DNA from: Polyodon spathula
Taxonomy: Eukaryota > Chordata > Actinopteri > Acipenseriformes > Polyodontidae
Direction of reading: 5' to 3'
DNA length: 64,000 nucleotides
Assembly: GCF_017654505.1 (NCBI RefSeq)
Contig: NC_054534.1
Coordinates: 23,607,689-23,671,688, forward strand
Positions 1 through 14,239 of the stretch are shown here, one piece after another. Numbering within the stretch: the stretch's first letter is position 1; each line of letters starts with the position of its first letter. Position numbers and translations under genes: made by a program. The notes under the pieces were generated by a model. It had not been told where the DNA came from, did no database searches, and saw nothing but the letters and a program-made list of their open reading frames with translations.

Positions 1-1216
1 GCAGTTCAAACACAACAATACATTTCTGTGTAGATTTCATCAACAGAAATAAAACTGTTCTTATGCCGTTAAATATTAATAAACAACAAAGACATGATGG
101 ATTTTGTTTAGTGTATGGCCACACCACTCAAAAATCATGCTGGATGTAAGAAAACCAGAAGTTACATATGAAAAGGTAAACACACATGCAGCTGAAAACA
201 TAGAAGATTTTAGGTAACAGGTGCCACAACCCTACATTTTTTAACCAGCGGCGAGGCAGCGGGATCCCACTGATCAACAGAGGCAGCAACTAAATGGGGA
301 TCGACAAGAAATAGAGTTGTGGATATACGCTTCATTATCTATACTCTGCAATTAGTTTTAGCGATTGTCTGTTATGACCTATAATACCCATTTTGTGTCT
401 GTGATCATAGGCCACACACTGCCATAGAACAGCCGACCACTGACAGCGACACTGAAATGTTTTCAAAGACGATAAAATTACAAATATTTCAATACTGTAC
501 AGTAGACATAAGGATCGATAAGATGGCATTATATAAAGCAGATAAGACAACTTCAGCAATGAATATGGAACAATAAACGTTTCTTTACTCACCATTACGT
601 CAGTGGTACAAATTTTCTGGTGCAGTAAAATGCAGATAGGTTTTTGTGATCCAGAAATAGAGATTTATATTCCAATATGGTAATGTCATAACTATTTACA
701 TGTTATGTATCCCGATGAAACACACACTATCATTAAAGTCTCGATATAATTTCAAGAGAGCCGATATTATGACTAAGTTTGTCACAAATAGTAATGCAAC
801 TGAAATACTGTAACTTACTTACTCGTTAGGTAAGCAACAAAATTAAGAAACAGACAACCCACAGTCCACAAAACGATTTCCTCTGAGCCAGCAATCAATA
901 GCAGTTGCTTTGTCCCTGCCTGTGTTGTTTGGTGACAAATTTTTCAGCAGCACTGTAATTACTGAATGAATCAGCTTTTCTGATAACCGCGATCCTAAAA
1001 ATTGCATCATAACTTCTTTGTAATCCCTTTGATACTTGACCCCTTTTCAATCCACTCTTATCCACATGATCACTGCAGCTAATTTATCCATTTTCATTAC
1101 TGTACACCGTATACAATAAGCACTTTAGCACTTTGTATTTTTCAAATCTTATTTTCATTAGAAAAAAAACCAAAAACCTTGCCTTATTCTCATATTTGGG
1201 CTAATTTTATTATATA
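1..1216. other. No recognisable gene
   Basis: AT-rich sequence on both strands with only short chance reading frames. I see no exon with splice signals and no transposon protein match up to the Tc1 inverted repeat that starts near 1217. Confidence 0.5.
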
Positions 1217-2992
<1,776 letters not shown>

Positions 2993-3087
2993 ATTTATCA
3001 ACACATTCTACCCCACAACTTCCAAGTTAAAAAAAAAATTCTAGAAATTTGTAGAAAATTAACTAAAAATAAAAACAGATACACAAA

Positions 3088-3772
3088 GAGCTTGGTTGGA
3101 TAAGTGTCCACCCCCCTTGGAATAGCAATCCTAAATTAGCTCAGGTGTAACAAAACACCAAGTTAAGTGGCATCCACCTGTGTTAAATTATAGTGATTCA
3201 AATAATTCCAGGATAAATTCAACCGTTCCTGTAGGTTCCCTCTCCTGAGTAGTGCATTTCAAAGCAAAGACTCAACCATGATCACCAAGGCGCTTTCAAA
3301 ATAACTCTGGGACAAAAGTTGTTGAAAGGCACAGATCAGGGGATGGATATAAAAAAAAAATCTACAGCCTTGAATATCCCTTGGAGCACGGTCAAGACAA
3401 TTTTTAATAATAGAAGGTGTATGGCACCACCAAAACCCTGACTAGATCAGGCCGTTCCTCCAAACTGTATGACTGTGCAAGAAGGAGACTGATCAGATAG
3501 GCTACCAAGAGGCCAATGCAACTTGCCAAGAGCTACAGGCTTTTATGGCCAAGAATGGTCAAAGTGTGCACATGACAACAATATCCCAAGCACTCCACAA
3601 ATCTGGTCTGTATAGTAGGGTGGCAAAATGGAAGCCATTACTCAAGAAAGCCCACCTTGAATCCTATTTGAAGTATGCAAAAATAAAAACTTGGGAGATT
3701 CTGTAGCCATGTGGCAAAAGGTTTTGTGGTCTGACTAAACTAAAATTTAACTTTTTTGGCGCAAACCCAACA
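3088..3772 (+). mobile_element. Truncated Tc1-like element, 5' part of a different subfamily
   Basis: Text typical of a Tc1 5' end (GCTTGGTTGGATAAGTGTCC, then TTAGCTCAGGTGTAAC) runs into a decayed N-terminal transposase: TACAGCCTTGAATATCCCTT near 3362 corresponds to the family's ALNIP segment, and GATCAGGCCGTTCCTCCAAA near 3446 to the RSGRSS segment. The match ends at a short CA repeat near 3775, so the catalytic C-terminal half and right inverted repeat are missing. The closest relative in this window is the minus-strand copy at 60810-62224. Confidence 0.75.
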
Positions 3773-3818
3773 CATACACACACACACACACACACCTTTG
3801 TGTGTTCATGGTGGTTTC

Positions 3819-4034
3819 CTATAAAACCTCAAGATAATCACCGTCAATAAAGTGCGCGCCACAAACAACAGAATTGTTTTGGTGAACGAATTGCGCAGTG
3901 AAGTCCTCTCTTTTGACTTCCACAAACCGCACCCAGGAGTAAAATACAGTGCTCTTTTCCCCTCGAAAGGCATGAACCCGATGCCCTGGCAGGTTGGAGT
4001 TCGTGCAACCCCCGCACACGCACGTATTCACCAT
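3819..4034 (-). CDS. THAP-domain protein, probable first coding exon
   Basis: The 71 codons begin with an ATG at 4034 and read MVNTCVCGGC, followed 49 residues later by VCGAHF. This is the C-x2-4-C ... C-x2-H zinc spacing of THAP domains, with the expected conserved W (SWVRF) between. THAP domains are DNA-binding zinc fingers found in host transcription regulators and in P-element-type transposases. The frame stops at a TAG at 3819, but a possible splice donor (GAG then GTTTTA) lies a few codons earlier, after DYLE, so the exon may continue elsewhere. No partner exon is visible to the left, where a truncated Tc1 lies. The base composition is richer in G+C and CpG than the flanks, which is unlike old decayed repeat. 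It could be a host gene, a retained transposon-derived gene, or an isolated remnant. Confidence 0.6.
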   Translation of the reverse strand: MVNTCVCGGCTNSNLPGHRVHAFRGEKSTVFYSWVRFVEVKREDFTAQFVHQNNSVVCGAHFIDGDYLEVL

Positions 4035-4076
4035 ATTATTATTATTATAATTATTATTATTATTATTATTATTCTC
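4034..4076. repeat. (ATT)n microsatellite
   Basis: Tandem ATT units with one ATA variant, immediately upstream of the THAP start codon on the minus strand. Confidence 0.95.
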
Positions 4077-4971
4077 ACAAACCTGCAGGCCAGGTCAAAT
4101 CTTTTTTGCTTTCCACCGTCAAGGTCTCTACATTACTAGTCTCCACAAAAACAACAACAAACAGTACTTGCAGTATAAGCAGCCTCTGTGCCATGACACA
4201 TGTTCAGTATAAATTTAAAAACTGCCATAGATCAACGTGTTCACATGTATTCTACAGTTTCCAGGTTTCAGCAATCAGTATTGTATTTATGCATATAAAC
4301 ACAGCGAGTTACAGTATATTTCGTGACATGCCTGTGCAGAGGGATTTCTAAAAAATAAATAGTTGGTTTAAACTTAATTGAATTGTATTGTTCAAGTGGC
4401 TCGGTCATGGAATTCAGGTTTGATGCTTTACCTCAGATTTCTTGATTGCTTAAATCATGTAACAGTCACCTGATTACAGGACATCAAATTCAGATGATTT
4501 GAATATTACTAACCACACAAAACTTTTGTACCTTCGAGTGTTTCGTTTTAGTTGCAACTATATGAAAAAGTAGAGAATTAGTTGCCTGGCATGTGAACAG
4601 TAGGCTAGTGAAGTGTAATGAAATGCACAGCAAGCAGTAGTTCTTCAATATCACAATCGTAGTTATGAACAGCACTGTCCTAGCTAAAATGTATCATTTC
4701 TATGACTGCTTCTCAAACATACTTAAAATGGATTGAATCAAGAAACTTAAGTAACCTCATCCTATTTGATATCTATTTTGTATACCACCAGCATATCAAA
4801 TAAAACTAATAAGTGGATACTATATTATATCATTAAATGTGCAGCAATACCTAACCCCACTCCTCTAAGAATTTAGATCTACTTTACAGAAGAGATGTAC
4901 CCCGTCAACCGTAACCCAAAGGGGTTTTATCATACTGTCAACAGTAGACAACTATTGAAAAACCTTCCTAA

Positions 4972-5019
<48 letters not shown>

Positions 5020-6243
5020 AATACAAATCCTAAAACTATGGGGCAACATTTAGGCAAATAGTTTAAAACTGCCAAATCTATATTCATAATCCCCCCCCAC
5101 TTTAAGTACAATAAAACTACATATCCGTTTGTATATCTGTGGGGTCAACATATCATACTATGGGCAAAATAGGAATTTTATGCAAAAATGGGGCATGCAA
5201 AATGTCCTCACATATGTGTTCATCAGTCTGCAAAAACAAAAGCATTAGTGAAGCAGTTGTGTTTAGCACTTTGGTAACTTCATACATTTGGCAACAGTAT
5301 GAGAAACATGTTGCCAAGGAGGGTTCCAAGAATGTGGACTTTGGTTGTTCTACTGTTTGACAGCACCTCCTCACCTGCAACACAAATGCTAGCTTTCATG
5401 TCACCATCTTACCAATATGTCAAAATTCACCAAACGCTGAAAAAAATGCATGCATGGCTCGTGCACCTGTACAAAAATAACTAAATGGTTAAAAATCAAA
5501 TCAGAAGTTATGATTTACTGTACCTAATTTGACCTTTAGCTTGAGCATTACATTAGTGTTTGACTACCAAATTATAAAAAAATGTTATTGGTACCACACT
5601 ATACTCTTGTGTTTATGCTTTCTTCTAATTGTTGCTACTTATGGGTTAATAAAAATATACCACTCGTGTTATTTTTTCACTTTGTTTGAATACAAATCTT
5701 GTCACATTAAAACATGTCCCTAAATGATAGTTTTGCCAATAGTGTATTATTTTTTAAAGGACACATATTCAAAATAATGCTTGCTGAACTTCCTCACACT
5801 CAAGCATCTGTCTGCCAACGTTTTTGCTGCAAAAAAAAAAAAAAAATACCAACAAAAATACTAAATCTCAAGTATGCTTACCTACAGCTTTTCTAGAGGG
5901 ACATACTTAAAATATGGAAACTGACTGGTTAATTAATGGTTTGCATTAAGTGGACAGAAAATATAGAATACAGAATTGTTAAAAAGCTATATATGAAAAA
6001 AAGTTATACAAATCACCACCGCCTGCAACAGCACCCAGTGTTTTTTTTTGTTTTGTTTTTACAGCAGCAGTAGCAGCAGCGTCAATGTCAGCCATGTTGC
6101 TCCACTATTTACAAACCCCGCAGCAGCAGAAACCAGCAGAACGGCGCAGTCGAACAAAGGAAGGACTGTACTCCCTGACATGAAACACATTTCAAATAAA
6201 CACAAAACTATATAAACAACCCCCTTTTCCACAGAACCACACT

Positions 6244-6302
<59 letters not shown>

Positions 6303-9300
6303 AGCGAAACAGGAAGATCCGCCTTCACAAGTGAGTCGGAAAGCTCACTAAGGACACTGGTTTAATATTTAGTATAAATCACAGCGAATACCCACTTACT
6401 CTTATATATAGATATATATCTATAGATATAGATATTATATATATATATATATATATTAGTTTATTTCTTCTCCCGCTCACCCCAGTCTCAGCCTCCGTTT
6501 GCAAGCAACCCCGATAGATTCCACAGCCGAACCCTCCCCTTCTTTTTGCCAGATTGTGAGCTCACCAATTCAATTGGTTGGCGCGCTGGAATCACCTTTC
6601 CTGCTAATAGCGAGTAATTTTTCACTGTCTGGAGCAGCCTGGCCTGCGTCTGTTTTACATTTGAATGCGACAGGAAGGGGAACTAGCATGGGAGCATGCG
6701 CTCATTTAAGTAAGTTTTTAACTTACTGTCTGTTTAAAAAAAAAAAAAAAAAAAAAATCACGTTGGTTTAAACTTAGATTTTTGCATTTAAAAATCGTGC
6801 TGGTATGTTTTTTTCGATGACTGAATTTCTAATGACATGACGTTTATATTCCAAAGTAAACTTGTCATGTTTTCAAAGTTTTTCCACCTAAGACAGTACA
6901 GTACTAAGACTGGAAATCCCAGTGTGGGAAATGTACCGTATTTGTACAATGCAAACATGTAAAACAATGGTGGCATCGAATATTGTGTGTGTGTGTGTGT
7001 TTTTTTTAATACTTTTGTTTATTATATCAAATTCATACTTAATAATTACTAGAATGTGTTTTAATTGTACATTTGCAGTTAGTAGTCAGCAAACTGGGTA
7101 GGTTCTAAAAAATTACTCCAACCTGACCAAAATACTGAATTAGAACAACATTTATTGTGTTTGGATGCTTTGGATATAAATAAATAAATAAAAGTAATTG
7201 CACTGCTGTGGGATGTAAACTGTATATCACTATTTATATTGTGATTATAGTTGTCTTATTGTCTTTTTGTAAGAATCTGTTAAGTCATTTGGATATTACA
7301 GGAGCCAGAGATACTGCTTAGGAAGAAAGGGACACCATTTCTGCTCGACCAAGAAGTTCCTCACCACATGGGACAGAGACTTTGCTGAGCGTAAAGGCTA
7401 AAGCTTTCTAATTTTACTCAGTGGCACTGGAACCATTTTTAAAGTGGGGGTGGTGAAAGTCATTGAACAAAACTGTACACCCTGTATATGATGGAAGCCA
7501 TGCAAAGCCAAGGGGCTGCTGCCACACCCACAGCACCCCTAGCTCCATCGCCCTTGATTTTACTTAACATGCAAATTAAAGGGACTTGAAATTATGTCAA
7601 AAAGGGAAAGTGAATCATTTTGAAACTACTGGATCATAGTCCAGCTTTTCTAATTAAATAATGAATGGAAATTGTAGGTCAAGTAGGTCAACTCTGACAA
7701 GTTTTGCTGTAAAAGTTCCTTCAATCCAGGTCATTTATTCAGGAACTAAACATAACCATTGTAAGTGTTACGCCTTCAAAGGAAGATTTCTTGGCAAACC
7801 TGATAACAACCCAGACTCCCTGGCCCCACAAATGTTCTGGAAGGGCTAATAGAAGAGTAGGAAATGGAAAAGATATTTAGGAACATTTAAATGTTTCCAA
7901 CAAAATAAGTAATAAGGAAAGTTAATAGAAATTAAGAAAACACTGAGACTAAATAAAGATATCCTGAATCAAACAAATAGGTAATAAATAATAATTAAGA
8001 ATAACTAAAATGAACTAAATTAAACCTTTGCTACCATTAAACCATGCTATGTTATATACCAAAAGAAAGGTACATTTTATAGGGAGCTATAAATAAGCCC
8101 TAATATATAAACTAGGAGTGAAATGTCAAGTTTTATTTCCTAAAAAAGTTGTAATCATTCTGAAATAAAGACACAAAGAAGACAGTTCTTAACACCTTCA
8201 ATACTAGGATGTGTCAACTCTGATATGATCTAGCCAATCAGAGACTTTCCAGAATCATGAAAAAACAAAGCTTTACCCACTAAAATTGTTCTTTAAAAAT
8301 GGGTTTCAAGCTCATTGCTGCATCCAGGGAATGTGAGCGGAGCAGTGACAAAATTTCGCTCTGCTCGTTCTTCCATTCTGTTCCATTGCTTGTGATTCCC
8401 GATTCCAGACAAAACAGGCATGCTCTCCTCTGCTCTGCTCCGCTAACTCTGCACCAGTCTCCAAAAATGGTTTCCAAGCAGTTATTGTTTTACAGCAGCT
8501 GTCAAATTGCTCCATGGAGGAATCCAGTCTTGCTGTCATAAGTCTTTAACTGGTTTAGCTAGAACATGCTAAAGAAGCTTCACACAAGTATAACTTAACA
8601 TTAATGCTTATTAAGGTTACCTAAAAAGAGAGGTTAACCGTGGTATAGCATTAAAATCAATGCATGTATGTGATTATGTAGGTAGAATTGCCACACCCCT
8701 TTTATATTTCATAATATCAGCCTTTCTGCAAATATGAAGAGCAGCAGATAACAACTGCCAGCTGCAAAAACGACCAGAGAAAACAAAATGATTCAATAAA
8801 CTTGGAAGAAAACTCAAATCTTGTTTAAAGACTTCAAAAGAAGCTCAATTTCCGGGATCACCATTGGGGAAAAAGCAAGTTAATAATTAATTAATTAATC
8901 AAGCAATTAATTAATCAGTTAATTAATTAATTGAAAGGTTGAATTTATCAATTTTACTGGAAAAAAAAGTTGCTCTTATCAAACAAAAGCGTGAAAGCAC
9001 TCCACCCCACCAAGTCATCACACACTCTATCAACACTGCAATCTGAATTAAGCATCTTCTCCAATTGAACTAAATAATAGAGAATTATAGAAACTATACT
9101 TGGAGAATGTAATAAATGAATTTCTCTGACTGACTAGGGAAAAACTGAGAACAGAAAAGCATGTTTCCTTGTAACCTTGAGTCGTTTTTCTCGAATTTCA
9201 TTACTACAATAACCCAAGTTGAATTTCCACTCTGGAATTCTAGAAAGTTAACGGAAAAGATGATGGGCCCAAAATTTTATCAGTGATGCTATGGAGATGA

Positions 9301-9560
9301 GGCCAGTTTGTCTTCAACTCACATGTTATCACAAATTACAGATGCTGAAGTTTAATTATAAGAATGTGTGACCTTTTACTTATATTGTCCTACAATTATA
9401 TATTATAACACATTTCTTAATGTATACATGTGAGTTTAAAACTTGTTCTAGAAATAATTACGGTACTTTTGTTAATCTGATTGCATACAGTACAATTTGA
9501 TTTGCCGTTAGGAAACTGAAAGAGTTCCTATTGTATTTTTGGTAACCTGTGCTATTTTGC
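4077..9560. other. No recognisable gene; simple repeats and AT-rich sequence
   Basis: Contains poly(A) at about 4975-5010, a (CA)n tract at about 6242-6300, a TA-rich stretch at about 6404-6455, a TG tract near 6985 and an AATT-rich stretch at about 8880-8935. The part from about 6010 to 6700 is somewhat richer in G+C and CpG, with AGC-rich and CA-rich stretches. It could be an old promoter or first exon on the minus strand upstream of the THAP exon, but I see no TATA box, splice site or reading frame that proves it. Confidence 0.5.
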
Positions 9561-9564
9561 ATGC

Positions 9565-10797
9565 GCTTGCGCTACGGACAGGGACCTGGAGTGGGAGGAG
9601 CCCGATTATACTGCGCCCGAGTGGGAGGAGCCCGAACGTTCACAGTCCTAGAAGGGGGAGACGGTGCGTCCACAGCCCAGGTACCCACCAGCAGAGGAAG
9701 CATACCTGCTGTTTCTGCCTCCACAGCCAGGGGAGGACTGCTTGTCACTCACACCACCACCAGCAGAGGGAGAATACCTACTAGTTCCACTTCCACCCCC
9801 GTGGGAGGACTGCATGCCACTCCTACTTCCACCAGCAGAAGGAGCATGCCTGCTGGTTTCCTCACTGCCACCAGAAGGGGAGGAGCCCCGGCCGTTTTCG
9901 CTGCCAGAAGGGGAGGCGCCCCGGCCGCCTTTGCTGCCAGAAGGGGAGGAGCCCCTGCTGCCTTCGCTAGGAGCAGAGCAGCAGGAGCTGCCTCTGTCTC
10001 CACCACCACCAGGAGCAGAGCAGCAGGAGCTGCCTCTGTCTTCACCACCACCAGGAGCAGAGCAGCAGGAGCTGCCTCTGTCTCCAACCCCGCTATAGGG
10101 AGAGAAGCAGGAGCTGCTTCTCCCTTCAGCATTGGAGGGACCAGGGCAGGATTCTGCTGGACCTCAGCAGCCCCTGCATAGGTTGCTGAGGGGAGCACGG
10201 GGGAAAAACGCCCGGCCAGAGTGGCTGCGAAGAGGGCCAAACCCCACACCACAGCTAGGCCTGGCTCTCCTCCCGCCGTCGCCTCCTGAGGGCCCGCGGC
10301 TGCCTGCCTCACACCGCCCAAGGATGCTACATCTGCATCGCCTGCGGCTGCCTGTTGCTCCGCATCGCCTGGGGCTGCCTGGTGCTCTGAATCGCCTGGG
10401 GCTGCCTGTTTCTCCGCATTGCCTGGGGCTGCCTGGTGCTCCGCATTGCCTGGGGCTGCCTGGTGCACTGCATTGCCTGGGACTGCCTGGTGCTCTGCAT
10501 CGCCTGGGGCTGCCTGGTGCACTGCATTGCCTGGGGCTGCCTGTAGCTCCGCATCTCCTGGGGCTGCCTGGTGCTCCGCATCGCCTGGAGCTGCTTGTCT
10601 GTGTCTTTTATCCCCTAGGGTTGCCGAGAGTCCCGCTTCACCTGGGGTTGCCTGTGTCTCCTCCGCTTCGCCTGGGGTCACCGAGGGTCCCGCTTCGCCT
10701 GGGGCGCCGAGGGTCCCACATCGCCTGGGGTTACCTGTCTCCCCTCTGCTTCGCTTGGGGCCACTGCCTGGCTTGCGCTGCCTGGAGCCGGTACTAG
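9565..10797 (+). pseudogene. Repeat-rich gag-like ORF of LTR element copy 1, two in-frame stops
   Basis: One frame stays open apart from TAG codons at 9649-9651 and 10096-10098. It begins with two EWEEP repeats, then units of PPAEGEYLLVP type, then three GAEQQELPLSPPPP units (about 9967-10090), then GPQQPLHRLLRGARGK (about 10159-10206), and then about ten 27-base units built on GCATCGCCTGGGGCTGCC (about 10330-10600). Order and motifs parallel the 689-residue ORF at 14641, but here the 27-base units are read in a different frame. The zinc knuckle seen in that ORF is missing through truncation. Function unknown; probably a structural or RNA-binding product when intact. Confidence 0.7.
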
Positions 10798-11083
10798 TCC
10801 TGCAGGAGCACAAGAAGCACTAGTGCCCCACAAAGGAGAGCTGCTGGCCATGAAGAAGGGGGGGAAGTCAGGAGACCAGCTCCCCCAGCCACACTTTCTC
10901 AGCAGGAGAAACAGTGGCTGAAGCCCCGGAAGAGGGAGCTGCCAGCCACTAAGGATTGGAGGGAGAAGGACATCGCACCGTGGCCGCCACCATCGACACC
11001 TTGCTCCCCCTCTTCCGGGACTTTGAGACTAAGGGGGGAGGTGGCTGTTGGGGCCATGTGTGCTTCACACAAGGAGGGAGATA

Positions 11084-11686
11084 AGTAGCAGGGCGGTAGG
11101 AAAGCCCTGCTTAAATGTATTTTGTTTATTTATTTTTAGAACGGAGTCTCCCCCTCCACCCCTGCGTTATTTATGTATTATGATTTATTTATTGTATTTG
11201 TTTGTTTTATGATTTATTGTATTGTATTTGTGTATATATTTATTGTATGACAGCGAAGTACCATGTGTTTTGTTATTGTTGTGCAGCGTGGAGAAGGTGG
11301 CCATCTCCCAAATTAATTAAGTGATTAATTTGTTGCTAATCGGAAGATGGTCACCTGTATAAATATGTGAAGCTCTCTCACTCCGGGTGGGGTGTCCGAG
11401 AGGCGGAACGAGAGCAGAGATAGAAGAAAAAATGAAACTAAAAACACTTAAAGGATCTGTGAAGGCTACTGCCCAGCCGGACCTTATCAGTTATTATTGT
11501 GTTCGTGATTTGTTTTTGTTTATCTCTTTTATTTTTGTGCTCTGTGAGCAGTGTTTCTTTTGTTTAAATATTTTCTTTATTTTTGTTATTTAATAAACGA
11601 CGCATGCTGCGCCTGTAAACTGCAGTTACCTGACCTGTGTGTGCTTCCTTCTGGTCTGAGTCACCGCAAAGCCATTTCCTGCCACA
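11084..11686 (+). repeat. 3' LTR of copy 1
   Basis: Begins AGTAGCAGGG, apparently a mutated TG start since the copy at 30.6-33.1 kb has TGTAGCAGGG at the same place, and ends GCCACA. It has a TATAAATA box near 11358-11365 and an AATAAA polyadenylation signal near 11591. It is preceded by the purine block AAGGAGGGAG at 11071-11080. Length about 600 bases. Confidence 0.7.
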
Positions 11687-11731
11687 AGCGTCTTTCATAC
11701 CAGAGTATCACAAGGCACTGTACATAAGTAC

Positions 11732-11752
11732 ATAATAATAATAATAATAATA

Positions 11753-11803
<51 letters not shown>
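11732..11803. repeat. (AAT)n microsatellite
   Basis: About 70 bases of AAT units with one interruption. Confidence 0.95.
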
Positions 11804-11814
11804 CATTAAAAGCT

Positions 11815-12725
11815 AGCAATTATGTTGCATTAAAACAACTAAGATAAAAATGCCATTTTATAAAAATGTGTTTTAAGTTTAGACTTAAAAATACCCATAG
11901 ACCCAGCTTCTCTAACACATTGAGGTAGTGCATTCCATAATTTAGGGGCTCTAAAAGAAAAAGCTCTACCTCCTGTATTGATTTTATTGACCCTGGGAAC
12001 AACAAGCAGACCTGCTTCCTGTGATCTAAGAGTGTGATTTGGGAGATACGCGGTCAGCAGCTCCTGCAGATAGCTAGGTGCTGCTCCATTCAAAGCTTTA
12101 TAGGTCAATAATAAGATTTTAAAGTCAATTCTATATTGAACAGGGAGCCAGTACAAAGAGACTAGACATGCTCATTTTTTTTTTTATTTTAGTCAAAATT
12201 GTAGCAGCGGTATAATGAACAAGCTGTAGGCGAGACACTGCACGTTTTGGGATGCCAGAGAGGAGTGCCTTCCACTAATCAATTCTTGAAGAAACAAAGG
12301 CATGCATTAATCTCTCAGCATCAGACAAGGAGATAATAGGTCTCAGTTTGGCTATGTTTCTCAAGTGATAGAAGGATACTTTAGAAACTTCCCTAATATG
12401 AGACTCAAATGATAAGTCAGGATTAAGGGGAACCCCCAAATGTTTTTATTTCAGTTTGGTAAAAGACCACTAGGGTCAAACTCATGCAATTGTACATTTT
12501 TTTAGTTGGTTATGGGAGCCTACAAACATAACATTTGTTTTATCTGAATTCAACAATAGGAAGTTTTGAGACACCCAACACTTGTTATCAGCAAGGCAAG
12601 CAGCAAATAACACCCCGACAGAAGTATCACCAGGTTTTAAAGACAAATACAGCTGAGGGTCATCCGCATAGCAGTGGAAGTTCACACCATGTTTCCTAAC
12701 AATATCACCCAATAGTAACATATAT
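11815..12725 (-). mobile_element. L2-type LINE, 3' fragment of ORF2
   Basis: Two minus-strand frames match non-LTR reverse transcriptase. At 12721-12482, HCYADDPQLYLSLKPGD carries the YADD-type catalytic motif and is followed by SQNFLLLNSDKT. At 12156-11839, LPVQYRIDFKILLLTYKAL starts the C-terminal part and FRAPKLWNALP follows. The intervening sequence has stops and frameshifts. The 5' part is absent, as usual for 5'-truncated LINEs. Family assignment rests on recalled L2/Rex-type motifs. Confidence 0.85.
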
Positions 12726-12739
12726 AATTAAACATACTG

Positions 12740-13828
12740 TGAATTTGTCCATAGAATCTTATTAACCACCAGTTAACTGAATCTGCCAGTATTCTTTAGG
12801 CAGATCGAGCATGGATAGAAACTTTGCTTTCACCTTTTCTATCAGTTTATCTACCCAGGGCATAGGGTAAGAATCAAACTTGGAAAACTCATTAAGCTTC
12901 CTAAAGTCATTACAGAATCTCAGGGGCTTATCCATTCACTGCTTGACTCCTCAATCACACCCTTTTCTAACATTTGGTCTACATCAGTCTTTATCTCCTG
13001 TTTTTTTGTCTTAGGCAGTTTATAAGGTTTAACTTTTACTCTTACCACTGGTAGCATTACTATGTCATGGAAAATAACATAATTTTTTCCTTGTCCCACA
13101 GTAAAGACAATATTTTTCTTTATCATGTCCAGAACTTCTCTGCATTGATCTCTATCTAGAGTCTGGGAAATATGAACCTTAGCTGCCTGACTTTAATTTC
13201 CTCCTCCAGATTTACCCCTAATATTACCATAGTCTCCCTATCTTTCCACGGCTTTAATGGGTTGATATTTTTTTTCCTACAGCAATCAGGGTATGGAATT
13301 TTATAGTTTACTGGACCTACAGCTTCAGTTAATTCATACAGCCCCTGCCATTTCACATCCAGTTTATTTTCAGGGGTGGGTACCAGTAACATAACCGTCT
13401 CCAGGGTGAAATTCCATCATGCTCATCTGACGATTATAACTCGCTTTCTGAGCAGTTTGAGTCTTTTTCATATGCTATGGGATTATGAGTGTCACTTGTT
13501 CAATCCTGGTCCTCATGTCAATAACATGGTTTATTATGTTTTCCCTCATATTCAGCTGTTCCTCCTAGACCTTTTTCGCTATATCTAAAATACTGCAGGT
13601 TTGTCTGCCATACAGTAACTCGAATGCAGAGAACCCCGTGGATGCCTGTGAAGCTTTCCTGATCGCAAAATTCAAGTACAAGAGCATAATGTCCGAACAG
13701 TTCCCATTTTTGTTGATCACTTTCCTGAGCATATGTTTCATAGTCCTATAAAACCTTTCAACTAAACCGTCCTTTTGGGGGTGATAAACTGAAGTTCTTA
13801 TAGGTTTTATCTTCCACAAGTCATACAG
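12740..13828 (-). pseudogene. Gypsy-class polyprotein relic: integrase C-terminus, then reverse transcriptase N-terminus
   Basis: Read on the minus strand from 13828 downwards. First comes the end of an integrase core (TSVYHPQKDGLVERFYRTMK, then ASTGFSAFELLYGR). Next is an integrase C-terminal segment (KWQGLYELTEAVGPVNYKIP, 13340-13280), then the linker and start of a reverse transcriptase (PYKLPKTKKQEIKTDVDQML, GVIEESSSEWISP, and near 12900 FCNDFRKLNEFSKFDSYPMP). Stops and frameshifts make it inactive. Integrase before reverse transcriptase is the reverse of normal gypsy order and is known for Gmr1-like elements of fish. The upstream part of the integrase continues beyond the inserted LTR element, at 17411 and above. 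Confidence 0.8.
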
Positions 13829-13833
13829 GTCCT
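13829..13833. repeat. 5-bp target site duplication, left copy (GTCCT)
   Basis: GTCCT immediately before the left LTR. The same five bases follow the right LTR at 17406-17410. Confidence 0.9.
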
Positions 13834-14186
13834 TGTAACAAAGTGCCCGCCCCTGTGTATATTATCTGTTATGTGTTGCATGTGGTGTGTTTAAATGTTG
13901 GTGTATAGACATTGGTACACGGGATATAAACGGGTCTGTGTAACACGAGTGTTTAAAAATGTATATGTGTATTTAGGCACGAGGATTGCACAGCACTTCA
14001 CGTGCAAGTAAAATGTAGTAATATGTGAGCACGGGGAATTGCACTTTATTAATTCACGTGCTGGGATTCAAGTGAATAATTAATTGGTAATTGAATCCCA
14101 GCACAATAGTATATATAGATGCACGTTGTCACATACTGCGGTTGGGTGTTCGGTGAGCGGAGAACGGGATTGGAGACGGAGGAAAT

Positions 14187-14239
<53 letters not shown>

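Larger units (their letters stand above)
9565..11686 (+). mobile_element. Non-autonomous LTR retroelement, 5'-truncated (copy 1)
   Basis: An internal region with a proline- and glutamate-rich broken ORF is followed by a purine-rich block (TAAGGGGGGAGGTGG near 11030) and one terminal LTR (11084-11686). No 5' LTR, primer-binding site or zinc knuckle is found before 9565, so the left part is lost. The internal repeats (AEQQELPL units), the PQQPLHRLLR motif and the purine block match the complete copy at 13834-17405, but the LTR is of a different type. No protease, reverse transcriptase or integrase is present. Confidence 0.75.

Noticed and set aside
8280..8541. Overlapping plus and minus frames of 65-80 codons
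   Set aside because: Composition and neighbours give no support; no splice or homology signal.
9749..10813. 354-codon minus-strand frame opposite the copy 1 ORF
   Set aside because: It is the antisense of in-frame tandem repeats; the plus strand carries the retroelement signals and the shared motifs.
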